A stretch of DNA of 13,369 bases, from NCBI GenBank assembly GCA_001828645.1, contig MHZD01000050.1, forward strand, positions 1-13,369, written 5' to 3'. Made by a program: the position numbers and the translations under genes. The DNA is from Planctomycetes bacterium RIFOXYC2_FULL_41_27. GTDB taxonomy: Bacteria; Planctomycetota; Brocadiia; Brocadiales; Brocadiaceae. Every line of letters begins with the position of its first letter. The stretch's first letter is position 1. Shown one piece after another: positions 11,651-13,369 of this stretch. Under the pieces are notes generated by a model. It saw only the letters and a program-made list of their open reading frames with translations, ran no database searches and was not told where the DNA came from.

Positions 11651-13240
11651 TCATTTCACATCTTCTTCGTTGTCATGTATGCTGTCATAGGCGGGAAGTG
11701 TAGAAATACGCGGATCGTCTAACCTTTTCCCAACGGTAAAGTGATACACCACCTGTTGCTCTGCCGGTGTTTTTAGGAAGGTGTGCACTTCGTCATCGAT
11801 AAATGCCCCAATGCCTGTTGCATCGAATCCCCCTGCTGTAGCCCCTAAATATAAAGACTGCCCCAAAAATCCAGCCTCATAGTGTATATAGCGATACCCT
11901 CTATTGCCGTACGTATTGAGGGCATAATCGAAGTTACTTATGAAACTAATGGCAAATGCCGAATCGCTGGCAATATTTTGATTCAGGCTCAACTCCTTTG
12001 CTACATGTTGCATATCCCCTCTGGATAGCAACAACAACTTTTGGTTCGTCCTGTCAAGACAATAGAGCCCCCTTTCCACCCCCTCTACCCGATGGATATA
12101 CAGATATGGGATGATAAGCGGCGGGCTTTCAGGAATCAGATAATCAGCCTTATATGGACTGCACAAAAATCGCATAAGATAATGGAACACGTTTATTGAC
12201 ATAGTTGTCTGGCCATCAAAATCAATAGCACTTCGCCTGTGCCTGATAGTCCATTTTACTGGGTATTCTCGGATAGACATTCCTTCATAAATTTCAAAAC
12301 TGAAATCACTAAATCCCCCTTTAACAAAGGGGGACACAGGGGGATTGCGATTCCTTTTTTTATGCAAGGAATTCATGCATGTTTCGATAGTTAGTGCATG
12401 TGCCTGAGTAATGAGTGGGTAATCCACTTCCTTGCGTGACAGCCTGTTTATATGCATGGAGGCGCTTATGGTATCTTTATGAATTTTTTTCTGATGTGTG
12501 TCCGCAATAGGTTGTTTTGTGTCTATTGCAAGAAACAGAAGAGGATATTCGTCTGTCTTATCAAGGCAAAGATACTGTCGGATATTTTCATCATGAAATC
12601 CACCGATGAGCATTACAAAAAGACCCAATCCATGCGCCGCTACCCTGATAGACGCCATGGCATGTCCCAGATCGAGATAGCAATATCGCAAGGCGCGTGA
12701 CTGATATTTCCATGCCTCACGCCAAAAGACAGAGGTTAATCCTATAATAATCGAGGGCGTGGTGGAGATACCGCCAAGCGTCTGCCACAAAGCAGGAACA
12801 ATATCCCCAATGGCTCGCTGCTCAAGTTGGTGGCCTTTTACAAAGTAGTGATAAGCACCGGATGGGAGGTCTTTCACGTTATGAACATAGACATGCGTCT
12901 CGGTTGGATGCAAGTCTCCACTGCTGGGATTGACCCTGAGAGACCATGGTTCCACTCCCGGGTAAGACTTCCAGGCGCTGATTGCCGTCGAATAATACAT
13001 GAGCGTAGACAGTGTCTGCAACGTAATTGGTTCATTTCTTGGCTCTATATCAGGAAAAGACCATGCACTGGATAGTGGGCTGTGCAACTTTTCAAAGCTG
13101 TTTGCCAGGTCTATTCTTGAACAATCCAGGTAGGTGCGAAAGGGATTGGGTTGATTTGACCAGTCGAGGGTGTGACTATCCTGGTAAAGCCTTTCCCAGC
13201 TATGCTTCGTGGCCTCGTGGTATTCCCGAATTGATTTCAT
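11651..13240 (-). CDS. Tandem SagB-like nitroreductase-family oxidoreductase
   Basis: A 529-residue protein with two SagB/nitroreductase-like halves. SagB-type enzymes use FMN to oxidise azolines to azoles in peptide maturation, but many relatives have other or unknown roles. Half 1 (about 70-240) has the flavin-site signature R-V-N-P-S-S-G-D-L-H-P-T-E (102-114) and SRALRYCYLDLGHAMASIRV (181-200). Half 2 (about 320-505) has RHRRSAIDFDGQ (333-344), NRGYRYIHYEAGFLGQSLYL (446-465) and GIGAFIDDEV (476-485), but lacks a clear PSGGxxP-like signature, so only one intact flavin site may exist per chain. The linker carries an in-frame hairpin repeat (299-310). No precursor peptide or cyclodehydratase is nearby. 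No clear Shine-Dalgarno. Confidence 0.85.
   Translation of the reverse strand: MKSIREYHEATKHSWERLYQDSHTLDWSNQPNPFRTYLDCSRIDLANSFEKLHSPLSSAWSFPDIEPRNEPITLQTLSTLMYYSTAISAWKSYPGVEPWSLRVNPSSGDLHPTETHVYVHNVKDLPSGAYHYFVKGHQLEQRAIGDIVPALWQTLGGISTTPSIIIGLTSVFWREAWKYQSRALRYCYLDLGHAMASIRVAAHGLGLFVMLIGGFHDENIRQYLCLDKTDEYPLLFLAIDTKQPIADTHQKKIHKDTISASMHINRLSRKEVDYPLITQAHALTIETCMNSLHKKRNRNPPVSPFVKGGFSDFSFEIYEGMSIREYPVKWTIRHRRSAIDFDGQTTMSINVFHYLMRFLCSPYKADYLIPESPPLIIPYLYIHRVEGVERGLYCLDRTNQKLLLLSRGDMQHVAKELSLNQNIASDSAFAISFISNFDYALNTYGNRGYRYIHYEAGFLGQSLYLGATAGGFDATGIGAFIDDEVHTFLKTPAEQQVVYHFTVGKRLDDPRISTLPAYDSIHDNEEDVK
12311..12346. repeat. Hairpin repeat inserted in frame in the SagB-like gene
   Basis: 36 bases, exactly twelve codons, with stem CCCCCTTT / AAAGGGGG plus ACACAGGGGG, the same layout as the intergenic copy at 528-571. 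On the coding strand it encodes NPPVSPFVKGGF (residues 299-310) in the linker between the two halves, so the frame is kept and neither domain is broken. Confidence 0.75.
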
Positions 13241-13261
13241 AGTTGTAGAATATTTGATCTG

Positions 13262-13290
13262 GACACAGATGAACGCAGATTATCAGGATT
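13262..13290 (+). repeat. Dispersed 'acacagatgaacgcagatt' repeat fragment
   Basis: ACACAGATGAACGCAGATTA then TCAGGATTA, like the fragment at 352-390. Just upstream of the SagB-like gene. Confidence 0.5.
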
Positions 13291-13341
13291 ATAAATTAAA
13301 GGACAAATTATAGTAAATGACTTAAATAAGTTGACATTGAA

Positions 13342-13369
13342 TGCTTGTCATTCCGAGCAAAGAGAGGAA
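13342..13369 (+). repeat. Start of a 'tgtcattccgagc' repeat cut by the window edge
   Basis: CTTGTCATTCCGAGCAAAGA then GAGGAA, a motif I recognise as a dispersed intergenic repeat in many bacterial genomes. No gene starts here. Confidence 0.4.

Overview
The window looks like a chromosomal stretch of a free-living, Gram-negative-type anaerobic bacterium with moderate to low GC. It combines an Rh-type ammonium transporter, a bacterial-type ferredoxin:thioredoxin reductase catalytic subunit, a Tat-exported DUF362 protein, a tandem SagB-like oxidoreductase and a very high load of small dispersed hairpin repeats. This mix fits an anammox planctomycete (Brocadiales, such as Kuenenia or Brocadia relatives). 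That placement is inference from gene content and style; no rRNA or diagnostic anammox gene is present.

Layout, left to right. 1-326: the 3' end of an HhH/endonuclease III-like protein. 327-775: no gene, but a cluster of repeat fragments. 776-1390 (-): adenylylsulfate kinase CysC. 1675-2796 (+): a probable three-gene redox unit (TIGR04076-family protein, ferredoxin:thioredoxin reductase catalytic subunit, thioredoxin) behind a good sigma70 promoter. 2896-4133 (-): a small four-helix membrane protein whose stop overlaps the start of trpC (ATGA). 4249-4358: a 110-bp element with 15-bp terminal inverted repeats. 4362-4922 (-): a GDT1/UPF0016 cation (Mn2+) transporter. 5292-6701 (-): an Rh-type ammonia/ammonium channel with a strong terminator and strong Shine-Dalgarno. 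7190-8692 (-): a lipoprotein with a cupin domain and four SHOCT-like modules. 8693-8916: a divergent control region. 8917-9948 (+): Tat-exported DUF362 protein. 9949-10241: a hairpin repeat, then a strong promoter followed about 80 nt later by a clear intrinsic terminator (candidate small RNA or leader). 10242-11057 (+): MoeB/ThiF/HesA E1-like enzyme. 11191-11646 (+): membrane-anchored rhodanese. 11651-13240 (-): tandem SagB-like nitroreductase with a hairpin repeat inserted in frame. 13241-13369: repeat fragments.

How the genes relate. The best functional module is ferredoxin -> FTR -> thioredoxin, with the TIGR04076 protein as an unassigned partner. CysC makes PAPS, but no sulfurylase is present here. 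MoeB plus rhodanese suggests sulfur transfer, although the rhodanese seems to be exported while MoeB is cytosolic. The Rh transporter and the cupin/SHOCT lipoprotein are both envelope proteins in the same direction, but 488 bp apart.

The most unusual aspects are the promoter-two-hairpins-terminator unit at 10084-10198, the in-frame repeat insertion in the SagB-like gene, the cupin plus four-SHOCT lipoprotein, the symmetric elements in the 8693-8916 divergent region, and the dispersed repeats beside most genes.
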